From the NCBI GenBank assembly GCA_011109175.1, contig RDEW01000030.1:552094-616093 (forward strand): a stretch of DNA of 64,000 nt, in the 5' to 3' direction. A model generated the notes under the pieces. The model was not told the DNA's origin. It did no database searches and saw only the letters and a program-made list of their open reading frames with translations. Source of the stretch: Dicyema japonicum (taxonomy: Eukaryota; Dicyemida; Rhombozoa; Dicyemidae). The position numbers and the translations under genes are program-made. Shown piece by piece: positions 20,726 to 32,900 of this stretch; position 1 is the stretch's first letter; each line of letters starts with the position of its first letter.

Positions 20726-22950
20726 ATGGCGGTCAATATTATCGGTACAATGCGTGTTGTTTAGAAAGAAAATGACTTTTACTTAACAAAATTTAAATTC
20801 TCACTAAATTATGTCTATTCAAATTACAAAGACTGTCCATATCTTCAAGGGGACCTTGAAGAATACAACAAATTTCTGAGTTTAAACGGTAAACTAGTAT
20901 AGGTCATCGTAGAATGTTGCCAATATCTATATGTGAGGATATTTATGAGAAAGTTTAAGTGGCATTCAAAGGATAGCGTAAAATACAAAGAAATTATCAA
21001 TTTTGAGGAAACTTACGCTACTTTATGCGCAAAAAACTACATTTTAACAGGTTAATTCATTAAACATTTTAGAAAACAAGTTAGAAGACACTGAGGAATG
21101 CTTGAAGTTAGTAAATGCCCGGAATATTAAAAGACTGGGGAAAGAACTAAAAATCCCGGCGTCAACTATAATAAACAAAAATTCCGTTTCGCAGTTTATA
21201 TCCAAGTTAAAGCGACAATCAAATTCGATGGAAAACTTTTTAAAAATAAAAGATAAAAATTATATATTAAAATTGTAAACTATTAAATAAATTTTACCAG
21301 ATTAATTAAATATGTGGGAAATTCATGTAAATTGAACGAAAAAGTGAGAAATTCCTTTAATAGACTTTTCATCACAATCTGCCTCCCCCAACTGCAAGAG
21401 GGCCCAATTAACGTGTACAATTTATCATTATCTCCTAGTTCCGAGTTTTTCGGCGAAATAGTCAGGACTCGGTTTTTAAATTACGAAATTTCCACTAAAG
21501 TCGACCTGTTCTTATCGAAAGAAAGTTTTTGCGGGTAAAATGTTCCAAAAATAAGATATTACGACTGTTTGCTACTGGAACTCGACCTTTTGGAGGGAAT
21601 TCGACGACAAAATTGGAGGTTTGTGATCGGCTTGGTGGAAAAGGCCCACAATATATTGATCTCTGCGTCTCCTTCAAAGTTTTTTTTATGTGGATTGAAG
21701 GGAGTCGATTCCTGAATGGCTAGATTTCTTACGCCCAGAAGTTGTTGCTGTGAGGATCATAGAGCACGGGATTACGGGATTTGTCAAGTTAAAAGAGTGA
21801 GTTTTGTATGAATTACTAGGTTCGAACGTGAAGTCTTCTACCTAGAGTTCCTCTTGAACACTCAGACAGCAGTCACGTGGCACAGAGGACGATGGTGGCA
21901 GAGATTAGTTCTAGTATATCAAATCTACATTAAAGATGACAATAAAGTTCTTATTATTGGTATTTGTAGGCCATATCAGCGGTACTATCAGCTCTGAGTG
22001 ATCCTTTTGTTCTTACTGACCGCCTATATTGGCTTTGTCAGCGAGGAATCAAACTCTTGCCATCAAATGATCCACGAAGACACAAAATTGAAGAGAACAG
22101 GCCTACTGTTAGTCCACCAGTGGTATTTGTGGGACTTATACAGAGTGTCCACATTCAGAGACAGGCCATTTCGTCCTCAATGCTTGCCTCAGGGAGAAAA
22201 ATGATTTTTGTTGACTCTAGAATGACTCCTGTAAGTGTTGAACAGTCGGTTTTGGAGTATTACTTGGATGTGAAGGGATTCAAATATGGTTTGCGGTAGT
22301 TACTCAGTTTGGGTATCCATGGTGAGGGGTGATCTTCACCACTTTAGCTGGAGTGTTGTTCTGGAGGGAAATTATTGCTCCAGTAGACGATGTCTTCATC
22401 TCCCCCTTTCAGAACAGACCATTGGACTCTTATTCTTCATTTTTACAAAAATAGAAAGGAATTGATCGATAAGCGACTAAGTTGGATCGCAGATTGTCAT
22501 ATTGATGTTGTTAGTGGGTATATTTGTAGAAACTGGTTGAATATGCCTCTGAAATATGGGACTCCTACCATGGTGTTGTTCTCTATTTGGTTGATTGGGA
22601 GATTTTTGGTGATAAGTGTACTATGGCTGTATTCCCTTTGGTCATTGGCATAGAGTCTTCTCAGGGCCTTTCCTAGGGAAGCCTTAGTTGGTGTGGTAGG
22701 AAGGATTATCAAGTCGTATAAACCACTGAGAGCGGGGATGCCTGATCTTTGTTTGTGGAATGAAGACCCTCCTAAAGTGAAAGTAGTTGTGGTGTTGTCA
22801 TATTAGTTGGTGGAAGTCAAAGGTCCCGGGGACAGTCTTTCAGATAAGCAAATTATTTGGGTGGATTTTTTGATGCATTTGAATGGAATTGAGTGTGATG
22901 TGTGTTACGTGACTCCATTGAATGATAAATTCTTAAAGAAAATTGAATAG
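20726..22950 (+). CDS. FAN1: FAN1 nuclease (Fanconi-associated nuclease), compact
   Basis: FAN1 is a structure-specific nuclease acting on DNA interstrand crosslinks. From ATG 20726 through exons split by GT...AG introns at 20732-20764, 20889-20912, 21051-21072, 21275-21300, 21535-21555, 21679-21700, 21797-21819, 21947-21969, 22322-22347 and 22783-22806, the product reads ENDFYLTKFKFSLNYVYSNY, CQYLYVRIFMRKFKWHSKDS, the SAP-like ARNIKRLGKELKIP, ALSDPFVLTDRLYWLCQRGI, LFWREIIAPVDDVF, then the VRR-NUC core AGMPDLCLWN...LVEVKGPGDSLSDKQ with nuclease Asp, Glu and Lys present. Roughly 550-600 residues versus about 1000 in vertebrates: the N-terminal ubiquitin-binding finger region is absent. One extra T near 22439-22444 breaks frame, and the join at about 22640-22690 is unresolved. 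Confidence 0.9.
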
Positions 22951-23539
22951 CGTTTACTTTTATGTTATTTGACAAATAAAGTTGTATTTTGTGCTTATGT
23001 GGGTAAAGGATTGCTTTCTGTTTTTTCTATTCCTAAGAGGCGTATGAGATCACTCTATCCAAAGAGACGCCCAGTGTCCGGCCAATGTCTAAAAATAATT
23101 ATTTGGCTTCAGTTTTCAAAACTAGAATGGGCCAAAAGATCTCTAAAGATCCCTGGGGTGATTTTTTGACATTTACATGTGCCTATGACTCTAAGTTTTC
23201 CACTTGAATGAAAATGAAAATACATGAGGGGGTGCAACCTACCAAATATCCCCCTCTACAAAATCTTTCTTAAGTACATCGAAAACCTTCCGAGATAAAA
23301 GAAGCCTCAGAGGCCCCATTTTGGAGAGCAAGATGCCTATCCCCGTCAGTTTCGACCTCCCCCTTGCTGGTTTGGGATCACATAGTTTGATGGGACATTA
23401 TTTTTTTGACTAGTGATTCTGGTGCAATAATAACAATGATGAATCGATTCAGTACCCGCAGAAACTAAAACCCGTACATGCGGAGTCTAATTCCTTCGCT
23501 TTTGAAAAGAAGACAGAAATCTTCCTCGTTTATCTCCTT
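22951..23539. other. No gene recognised
   Basis: A stretch near 23040-23090 (GAGACGCCCAGTGTCCGGCC) resembles the SINE1 body (GGCGTCCAGTGCCAGGCCGG) and may be a SINE fragment. The rest is unassigned. Confidence 0.35.
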
Positions 23540-23655
23540 CACGGGCAAAGAAAAATTTCTCAACCCAGAAGTTTTCTACTCGGATCGAAATATTTTTGAC
23601 TGTTTGTGCTGAGCTCCAAAGATTGTAAGTCTGGGGTTAATAAATATCTGAGTGA
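23540..23655 (+). repeat. SINE2 3' end
   Basis: GACTGTTTGTGCTGAGCTCC then AAAGATTGTAAGTCTGGGGT and TAATAAAT match the end of the element at 48890-49105 (GACTGTTTGTGCCGGGCTTA) and, reversed, 42600-42800. Confidence 0.65.
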
Positions 23656-24119
23656 ACACTCAGTCTCGTTCTATAAGAATCCCACATTCTAGTTAATATA
23701 GGCCTTAGTGCTCATCAAGGACTGTTGGTGTATGTTTATTATAATCTGATTATTTTCTGACAGGAGATTGTAGAAATCGTCCCAAAGAGCGTCAAAAGCC
23801 AGACTGTTTTTTGGCTAAATAAAGTTCCCTTTGATTAGAAAAAAGCCAGACTTGGAAAACAAAATGAAATATCAGAGATACTCAGCACATCGAGCGTGTA
23901 AACTTTGTTGTTCAAACTAACCATATCCACAATGTCTTGCATAATTGATTAGGTTTGTTGGAAGACAACCAAGTATGGATAGTGTGGGAATATTAGGAGT
24001 TCTTACGGATTAAGGTTCCAGAGGTATTGGGGACTGGAACTTTCCAGAAGTCCTTAGTTCCATAAATTTAAAAACTCGTTTTTGACTAATTTAAATCTTC
24101 AAAGTTTTTTTTCCAGGAA

Positions 24120-24480
24120 ATGAGTGACTCCATGGGGCACATGGATAATAAATGCATGGCTCAATGTGTTATCACGTTTTCAACATGAGGCGAGATTGAC
24201 ATGTAAATGTCAAAAAATCACCTTGAATGTGTGCAGAATGGATGAGTATCAATTTATTTATAGTATCATCAGCAAAATGCACCCTCACGAATTGAATAGG
24301 AAGTCCAAATGTGAGACCGAAGTGTTCACTGGAGACAACCTTATTCCGATATCTAATAAACGGAATATTCTCGGAGTCGCATTTGACACACTAATAATTT
24401 TCTATAATCATACCCACGATGTCCTGATCAAGGGAAGTGGAATATGATGAAGGAAATTGTAAAAAAGAGTCCCTTCCCTC
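24120..24480 (+). pseudogene. Group B LINE RT fragment (thumb region)
   Basis: VFTGDNLIPISNKRNILGVA then FDTLIIFYNHTHDVLIKG matches IFGDSLPLQTRPTILGVTFD of the copy at 36696-38070. The flanks are degenerate. Confidence 0.6.
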
Positions 24481-24954
24481 TTGTTGACTGCATCTAAAAA
24501 TGCATAATAAGATCATCCCCAACTATTCAATAAGTTTGTCCCGGATGGATATCCACCTCCATGATTAATAAAAAAAGCTCAATCAAAAGAATTTTTTGTC
24601 TTCTCGTACTGATCCCCCCTCCCAACTTTTCTCTCTGAGGAATCCCCAATGAACCATAGGGCGGTTTTCTCTGCTTGCTCAAATAATCAGGAAATTCACT
24701 AGGCAATGGGAATGCTCACGGAAAGGAACGATTATTTTGAAAAGAACAGTGGTGACATGTGGCTACTTGATAGTTAATCATAGTTACGTCATAAAGAGAT
24801 GCCCAATGCCTGGGAGACATTCAAAAGAGCTTGACTCCACCGGGAGACTATTTCGCTCCCTGTCGACGAGTTCTGGCTTCGACATTAGCTTCCCGGATAA
24901 TGTCCTCTGAATTACTGTGGTTGGATGTGAGCTCTATTGGCACACGTCATGATC

Positions 24955-25130
24955 ACAGGATCAGACATATATTGAGGTCTGAAATGGATACCCTCACTAA
25001 TATAGCGATGGAGGAGTACACTGGACCACGTTTTTGTGGACATCCACGAGTCACACTTCCTGGGATACTTAAAGATGATCTCAAGTACGTCAAAACAAAA
25101 CTGAAATTAAAAACATCTGGACGACTTAAT
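24955..25130 (+). pseudogene. Group A LINE, C-terminal fragment
   Basis: RHILRSEMDTLTNIAMEEY then CGHPRVTLPGILKDDLKYV matches the LFGHILRMD...P.NIAME.Y...RGRPRVTLP..L..DL tail. A possible SINE-like stretch (GAGATGCCCAATGCCTGGGA) precedes it at about 24795. Confidence 0.65.
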
Positions 25131-25139
25131 GGAGGTTGA

Positions 25140-26335
25140 AAACGACCATGAAGGTGGAACCACTTAGTTTAATCGTTTTTAACGCCGCATCTGTTAAATT
25201 CAATTTCTTCATTACTTGGAGACCAATTTTGCAAAAATATCGGAAATCGACTTGTCTCTTTGGATTTCTGCATAAAAGATCATTTTTACCTCATTTTAGG
25301 ATCGCATAGCTTTTTATTAATTAAATCTAAATTTGGGAATTCATACGAACAAACATACAAACATAGTACTTTTTATGTGATTTATTTAACTCCCAAAGTA
25401 TCTTTAATTAGTAAGCAGCTCCCATGATTGAGGGCATTCCGTCTTGCGATTTGTATAGAAATGGGCTCAATTAACCATCTCTGTCCTTGATCTATTTGTC
25501 TGTCAACAATAGTTTCCTGAGACAAATGGATCACATGAAGCCTTGGATCTTAAATGGAACTATCAAAGAATGACTGTCAAGAAACATGCATACCCCTCTT
25601 TATAACAGTCTAAGTCTGGAAGGGAATCAAGACGTCATTCCAACGGAGTCAGTAAGATCATTGGGTTTGACCAAAGGAGAGGAGAATCTGTAAAGAAGCC
25701 TATATTCCCTTCTGACATTTTAATCAAAATTTTAAATTTTAAATAATAAACAAAAATTAACTGAAATCATTAGTGAAAAGGTTGTCTAGAATAAAATTGA
25801 CTGAAATTACAATTTTGATCGAAAACAGAAAAATCACGCTTTGGCTCAAAAGAACTTAAATAAGCAGCAAATTCATTTTCAAAGTTTGTTTGCGAAGTGT
25901 TGGAAAATTCTAGAAAAATTAAAAATAAAAGTTTCTAAATTTAAGGATTAGTAATCTAAATTTACAATATCCGAGTTACTCCCGTCCAAACATTTCGAAA
26001 GGTTCTCTCTTCCACTCATCCTTCAAAAAGTGGTTTAAACCTCTCCGTTCTGTAAATGAACGTATTTTTTGTGGGAGTGTATATAATAAGAGCAACATCA
26101 CTTCCTGTTAAAACTGACAACTCGTGAGCCTGCCATTATTTTTAAAGTCACTTTTTTCATTAATCCTTGTTTTCTTTTACTTAGCGTTTGTCTCCTTCTT
26201 ATGATGTCGTCAATGTATTCTATTTCTATTTTAGACTTTCCGTGTGGCATTAATACTTTCAGTGAGGTTCTATTTGAATTTAAAATTTATTGAAATTTAA
26301 ACTTTTATTATTTTTATATTTAGAAATATTTATAA
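25140..26335. other. No gene recognised
   Basis: AT-rich; no motif seen in six frames. Confidence 0.4.
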
Positions 26336-26865
26336 TTAAAAAATAATTCCAGTTTTAAAGTAATAATCACCAGCATAAGATATAAGAGGATGTCTCCCTT
26401 CTAATCTCCTTACATTTGATGCTAGAGTAATCTCCAACTACATGAGACGAATATTTCAGGCAGCGAAAATATAGACTAATATATCTACTTAGTGATTTAA
26501 AGCATTATGGGCTCAGATTTGATAATAGATTCAAAATAAAATCTTTGAATACACCACATTTGACATGTGAGTGACAGATTTGATGTCATCCAAATACGTC
26601 TGAACAACTGATGCCCTAAAATTTCCATAAAAGAAAAGGTTTCTTATCTTCAAGATATAATAAGAAGAGAATCAAAACGGGCCATCAGAGTGGGACTTGG
26701 AAACCTACATTGCCCATTCCTAATCGGAAGATAGGTTAAGGATCTATTTGCTTGGCCTGGGCTAAATAATCGACATGAAACATGAATCTCTGAGAGTGAC
26801 CAGTCTTAGAGCCTAATTTCTAATGAACATCAGGAAGCTGTGAAGTAAACAAAAGTGGAAAAAAT
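26336..26865 (-). CDS. Possible small multi-exon gene downstream of ATR
   Basis: Not recognised. The minus strand carries exon-like pieces: MRFFPLLFTSQLP near 26865, FRASVVQTYLDDIKSVTHMS near 26600, and a C-terminal SNVRRLEGRHPLISYAGDYY then FKTGIIF and TAA at 26338-26336, joined by plausible GT...AG introns of about 20 nt. An acceptor-like TTTTTTACTGTTTACAG lies just upstream, about 50 nt after the ATR stop codon. The internal joins were not fully resolved, so it may not be real. Confidence 0.3.
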
Positions 26866-26924
26866 CTCATTAACTGTAAACAGTAAAAAATTTCATAATT
26901 TTGAAACACATGATTTACAGTAGA

Positions 26925-29900
26925 TTACAAAAAAGCGGCCCAACCTATAAACATTTGAGCCAAATTCTTGACGTCAGTTGCCTCCTACCAAATAATAAAT
27001 ATATTGACCCTAATAAGCAGATTGACATGACCATCAGCTGACAAAGGTAGAGTTTGTGACAACAAATTGTATTTATTATCGAAAAACCCACCAAGCCTTC
27101 TCTCCACAGCATCAATATGTTGCAAAGCCTATCATCACACATCAACAAACCAGTTCATTAAACTCCTCAGAATTTCGAACCTTTGACTTTTTTGGTCTGT
27201 TATTCCACTCCACAAGTGGATCATACATGAAGGAACTCAGAACACTAAAGTCAAAATTCAGTCAACTTGAGAAGAGAAGTTGAATTACCAGAAAGAATCT
27301 CCATAACAAGCTGACACGTCTTCCTAAAAGTCCCTTCCGTACCACACACTCCCATGGCTTCAATCATGTTGTGAGTCAAACGGAAGGGCACAACCTCTGG
27401 CCACTCAAATCTGTCCCCCTATAAAATCACATAGAGCTTCAACCAGATTAAACAAGCAGTTAAAGTCCACGTGTATGCATTGGCCTGTTTTTCCTTCCAT
27501 CATTATATTTTCGCCATGTCTGTCCCCCAATCCCACAATGTACCCGACAATCGACATAACCGCACAACTCCTTATATAATTCTCCCTTGCTTTGAACCTT
27601 AAATAAAGAAACTAGAAAACCAGTCAGGAGCATCCTCAAAATTCGACAGAAACCAGTCAGAAAAAACCGGGGGATGCCAGGCGAGTAGTTTATTACGGAA
27701 AACTGACATCTTTTGCCTTAAATGAAAAACAAAGAAAACTCAATTGAATCGCCAATCGACGGGGCAACTTGCCTCAGAATCTTAGGGGAAACGAACATTC
27801 CACGGTCTTTGTAAATATCAGACAAAATGCTGCGGAAACTGCGGGTATTATTAACCCATTCAATAAGCCCACACTCCTCATTGAGGGGGATAACACTCTA
27901 AAGTTACAAAACCCGAAACATATGTCCTAATGGATAGGTTCCGTTGTCTGGTCTCCGGGTTGTTTCTAAGAAAGGAGTTAACCACGGTAAAAAATTCCAT
28001 CATTCGGCTATCCTTCCTCAAATCATCCTACATAATAATCAAATCCTTACTTTTGGTTTGCACATTATAAAACGAGTTATCCCATCACTGCACAACAAAC
28101 TTAGCTTTTTTGGTTTCTGCAAAGAAGGCAGTACCTCAATATGATCATTGAACCCGATTATATGTATTTGTTCAGAGGGAAATACATCGAACATATGTAA
28201 AGGACCCTCAGGAATATTAGGAGTCATTTGCGATTGGAATGGGAGCATAATTTGACTCATAGAACGACTATTCATAACACACGTGGGTAACGATTTGTCG
28301 AAAAGATGGAGAAGAGACCTAAAGTTGTCCTTCAGTGAAGAAGACTTGGCGAGTCTGCGGTTGGAAACGAGAATAAGCTCATCAGCTAGCTTCGCAAAAT
28401 CGTCGATCAGTTTCCCCAGACTTTTATCCCCCCTGAGATTTATTAAATTGCCTACCTGGCAAGACTAAATATTTGTCGACATCTTTCAACTCTCATTGGA
28501 ACAGAGGACTAAATGACAATAAAGATTACCTTTGAAATGGCGATCATCCCCCACAGAGTCTGTTGTGGGTAGGACTGCAGCAGTTTTACCAGAATATTCT
28601 ATTTAAATAAGAAGCATACAGACAAAATTTTGAATATTTCGTTATTGGCATGACAAATTCTACAGGTCAACTGAGAAAGCACAGTCATGAAATAATATGT
28701 AGGGAAGGAGTCAAAAATAGTTGCCAGTTTCTACAAATTAGTCCCTATCTTACCTTGTTGGGAGGATCAGGGGCTTTCAGCCAAAGGAAGATCAGTCTCT
28801 GCATAGATTCATGAATGAATTTACTTCCATACCGCAAGGAAGTAGCAAACATTAAAATTGCCTCGTTACAGTGTCCACTGGGGATAAATTATAAGACTAC
28901 GATTTCAAGTCTTCAATATTTCCCTCACAAGACAATCGATCGTAGTACTTGGCCAACTGGAAGTACGCCTTTTCGTTGGTAGGGCGCAATCTAATCACGG
29001 TTTCAAAGGCCTCGATGATCTCTTCCACTGGGGAAGAAGATGATTCGGCTGAGCACTGCGCCCACATTAGATACAACTTCTATATTTATTAGAAAGTACC
29101 TTTCCTTTCAACTGTCTGTTACCCTCCGATGAATCAGTGAGCGACTTACAGAAAGTCAACGAATCATGTAGAATTTTCATCAGTCGCCCTCGATCAGTCT
29201 TTAATGAGTAAAAAGAAAAACCTGATATATCGCCTTGAAAATCTTGGCCTTCTCATAGACAGACGACAGAGTCCACTCAGAAATAGTCTGCAAGCAGGAG
29301 AGTGCTTCCTCGAATCTTCCTCCTCTTCTCAGAAAACGTGTCATTTGTAGAATAGCTGAAGTTTTATGCTCATCATCAAGAATCCCCGAGAGATGCCTTC
29401 TTAAAGACAATAAAGACTCAACCACACGACTCTAAGAAAAATACAGCATTTCAGCCAACAGAAATGAAATCTTTGTTAAAATTCCAATAGTGCTTTGAAT
29501 ATGTCAGTCGTTCAATGTCGTTGATAACGTGGAGTCTGTCTACCAAAAGTTTATTGTTCACAAAAATATTGGATTTCGATCCGTAAATGTCGACCTTGTT
29601 GGCCAATTCGACCAATATGTAATCCCTTCGCTCACAGAATGAGCTCAAATTCTGTATAAAAGCACACTTTACCTTATTGACTGCGTCATTGAACAAATCC
29701 GACATTGATCGCGTCCACAGTGGTTCAGTCTAAAGTTATATAAAATTAGACCAATTCGGGATTTGTCCAAATAGACAGACTTTCAATCTTCGAAAGGGAA
29801 TCATTTGTAACTGAAACAGTAGACAACACGTGACAAGACATGCGACGAAAATTTAGGACGTCCCTAATCAACTCTACGTTATCTTGGTTCCAAGGGAGTG

Positions 29901-32900
29901 AAAGATATCATGCAGAAGAACTAAATAAGCCAAATAGTACGCAAGTCGTCATCTTGGACAGAAAATACATTCTTTGGGCTCACAAATCTCTCAATATATT
30001 GTAAGGACTGGTAGTATAATCCACAACGTTTTGCAGCCACTGACAAATTTTTTAAAGAACAGCATTCTTGAATAACAGTAGTAAATTCGTTTGTCTTGGC
30101 AGCACACATTGAGTTGTAAAGCCCTACAAGAACACTGAAAAGAGAGGGCTCGCAGTTAGATTTGAGGATCACTCCAAATTCACAAACAGTCTTAAATAAT
30201 TAAAATCAGATTACCGCATCTCCCACAGATTTGGGAGAATCTTTAATGGCAGCAATGTGGAGATAGTTGAGGAAAAAGAGAATTAGATCATCAGAATTGA
30301 GTAATATTGGCATTAAAATATCCACCAATCGTCGTACATTGAAGGAAGTTACCTTGGTGGCAAGAAAACACGTCCATTTTCTAATCCAGTCCGACGTTGT
30401 GTGGCAATTATCAGAAAATAGAGGAAAAACGAATGAATCATCAACAGGATTCCACACAATGCAGTAACTACTTCATCAATCAAATTATACGTGGAAGTCA
30501 GTAGTGGAAGACATACGCTCCTAATATTCGGCAGAAATCGAGACCAAAGAACGTGATCTTTAACCTTTTGTGTATTCTTATCAAAAACAATGTCGACCCA
30601 CCGCAGAAGTTCTTGCAGAGTAAAGGCTGCTAGATTCTACGATAAAATCGCATTCATGCCTGAAACTTTGTCTCAGTGGCCGAAAAATAGTAATCAATCA
30701 GATTTAAGATTAAATCATGTTTAAAGGAATTGTCATTGATTGAGATTTCTTTTGTCTTTACGGATTTCTCACACGTGGAATCCAATCTGCTGTTAGAACA
30801 AAACTACAAGGAAGAATCAACAAGGCCAATAATTCCAAGACAGCGAGCAAACATGCGACGAATGTTATCGTTGTTGTGCCTTTCCATTCCAATCAGCAAC
30901 TTCATATTAATAATAGAATACTTCTTTAGTGATGAGGGATGCGAGTTCACGGTGTGATTTGCAAAGCAAAATTTCACAGCTTTCCTGTTTTTTTATTTCC
31001 GCCAAAAGCTGTGGCAATGAATACTCACAAACGACAGAGTGCTGACTTTTTATTCCATTTAAGATCAAATTTATACGTCCAACAACAGTAGTGCTACAAT
31101 TAAGTAAAAGTTACCTTTTATGCTGCCTTTTCTCATCGAACTGAGTCTGTAGCCTACCAATAAAGCCTTCACTCGGAAGCAGAATCAAATCATCCAATTT
31201 TCTAGATCAAAATGAACAGTAATACTCAGTATGCGATGGAAAGATGACATTAAAAATCGTTTGCGATGCTGAGGAATCAGAATTTAGCGACAGAACGTAA
31301 ATAGCAATCCGTGAACGAATACAGCACAACAAACTTTCATCAAGGCTGAGTTAAAAGTTAAACAAACCATCGTACAAAACACTCGAATGCTTGATAGCAT
31401 GAATCTACAAGACGAGAGGACCTTGAAGCAATGCAAAGTCCTCTATAATTAAATACCATAGAATACAGAATATCGCATATTTTCTGACAGTTTAAAGTTA
31501 GGTCATTAGAGTCAATTATATTTATTATACAATTAAGACCGTCAGAGATCTAAATCTAATAGACAACACACCTCGAGTCTTCTTGAATCCTTGCAGTCTT
31601 TCTTTCTGAGTTTAGTCTCACAAAAAAGCAAAAGTCCGAGCAGTCTGTGCCGAATAAACAATTTCTACAAAAAATTATAAAAGAACGAACGAAGGCATCA
31701 TTTCGGCTCAAATTTAACTCCTCGTACTGAGAAAGGGCAATGATTCCGTCCACTGCCTTTGATTATTAAATACACAACCTTCTCAGGAAATGCAGAAATT
31801 TTAAGAAACAAATAATTCAGAATATTTTGCAGGCGAAGACGGAAAATAGAGTCTATTCTAGGTTTGCAGAAATCCTAAAAATATAAAATTTTAAAACTTG
31901 TAAATTTTTCAATTTACGGTTGAATTCTTCGCTAGTTTGACACTGGCAGACTAGGACGGTATATATTTTTTCAATAGAGTCCACAATAAGTCGACTACGA
32001 CTCTAGGGATCATATAAAAGTGAATTCTCACAATACAACAGAAAGTGGCCACATAATGCAAAAATTCTGAGACGAATGGCATTTCAGTTAAGAAGATCAA
32101 TGGAAGAGACCTTTTCGCAATTTTCTTCAAATAAAATAAATTTAAAACAAGAACTAAACGAATAGAAAGTGGAAGTTTTAGGAAAGACGAAATCTCGGTA
32201 AACAAACTGTAAACATTAGTAAAATTAGGGGAATTTGTATAAAAACTGTCAGAAATATACTAAAATTAAATAAATTTCAACTCGATAAATAACGTCGAAA
32301 AAATCACTCAAATACACCTCAAAATTAATGTTTTTAATCAATAATATTTTATGGAACTAAAAAAAGAACAAAAACTTACTAAAATGTAAAGATTACTATC
32401 CTTTGATAATAAAAACGAGTTAAAAATCAGACTCAATGTCTTAAAAATGGATTCTTCTCGTTCACAGCTATCATTAAACTATTAGAGTACAAGATAATAA
32501 TAGTTGCTACAGGAAGCTCCCCATATGACGTCAGTACTGAAGGGTCTGACCTTGAATTGATAATCATTTGGTAGCAAGTGTTCCATTTTATACTTTGTCT
32601 GAGTCGACTTAGAAAACGTCTGTTCTATTAACTAAAAGAAGACAAACTTATGTTTTAAGGAATCAACTAAAGGACACAACTCTAGGGTATCCAATAGAAG
32701 CGAGAACAGAGACTCTGCGGACATGTGTGAGAGCACAGAATCAAAATGAAGTAGAAACCTTGAAATGGATTTCAAATTCTTTAATTTATTCTAAAAATAT
32801 TGATATTTGTCATACAGATCTATTTTCAGCTAGTTTTACATAAATCTCAGAAATCTCGTGAAAGAACTGCAAATCAACTACTGGAGTGTTATAACATCCG

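Noticed and set aside
30730-30957. Plus-strand ORF inside the ATR locus
   Set aside because: The minus strand at the same place carries a conserved ATR block ([15 protein letters not shown]), so this ORF is its shadow.
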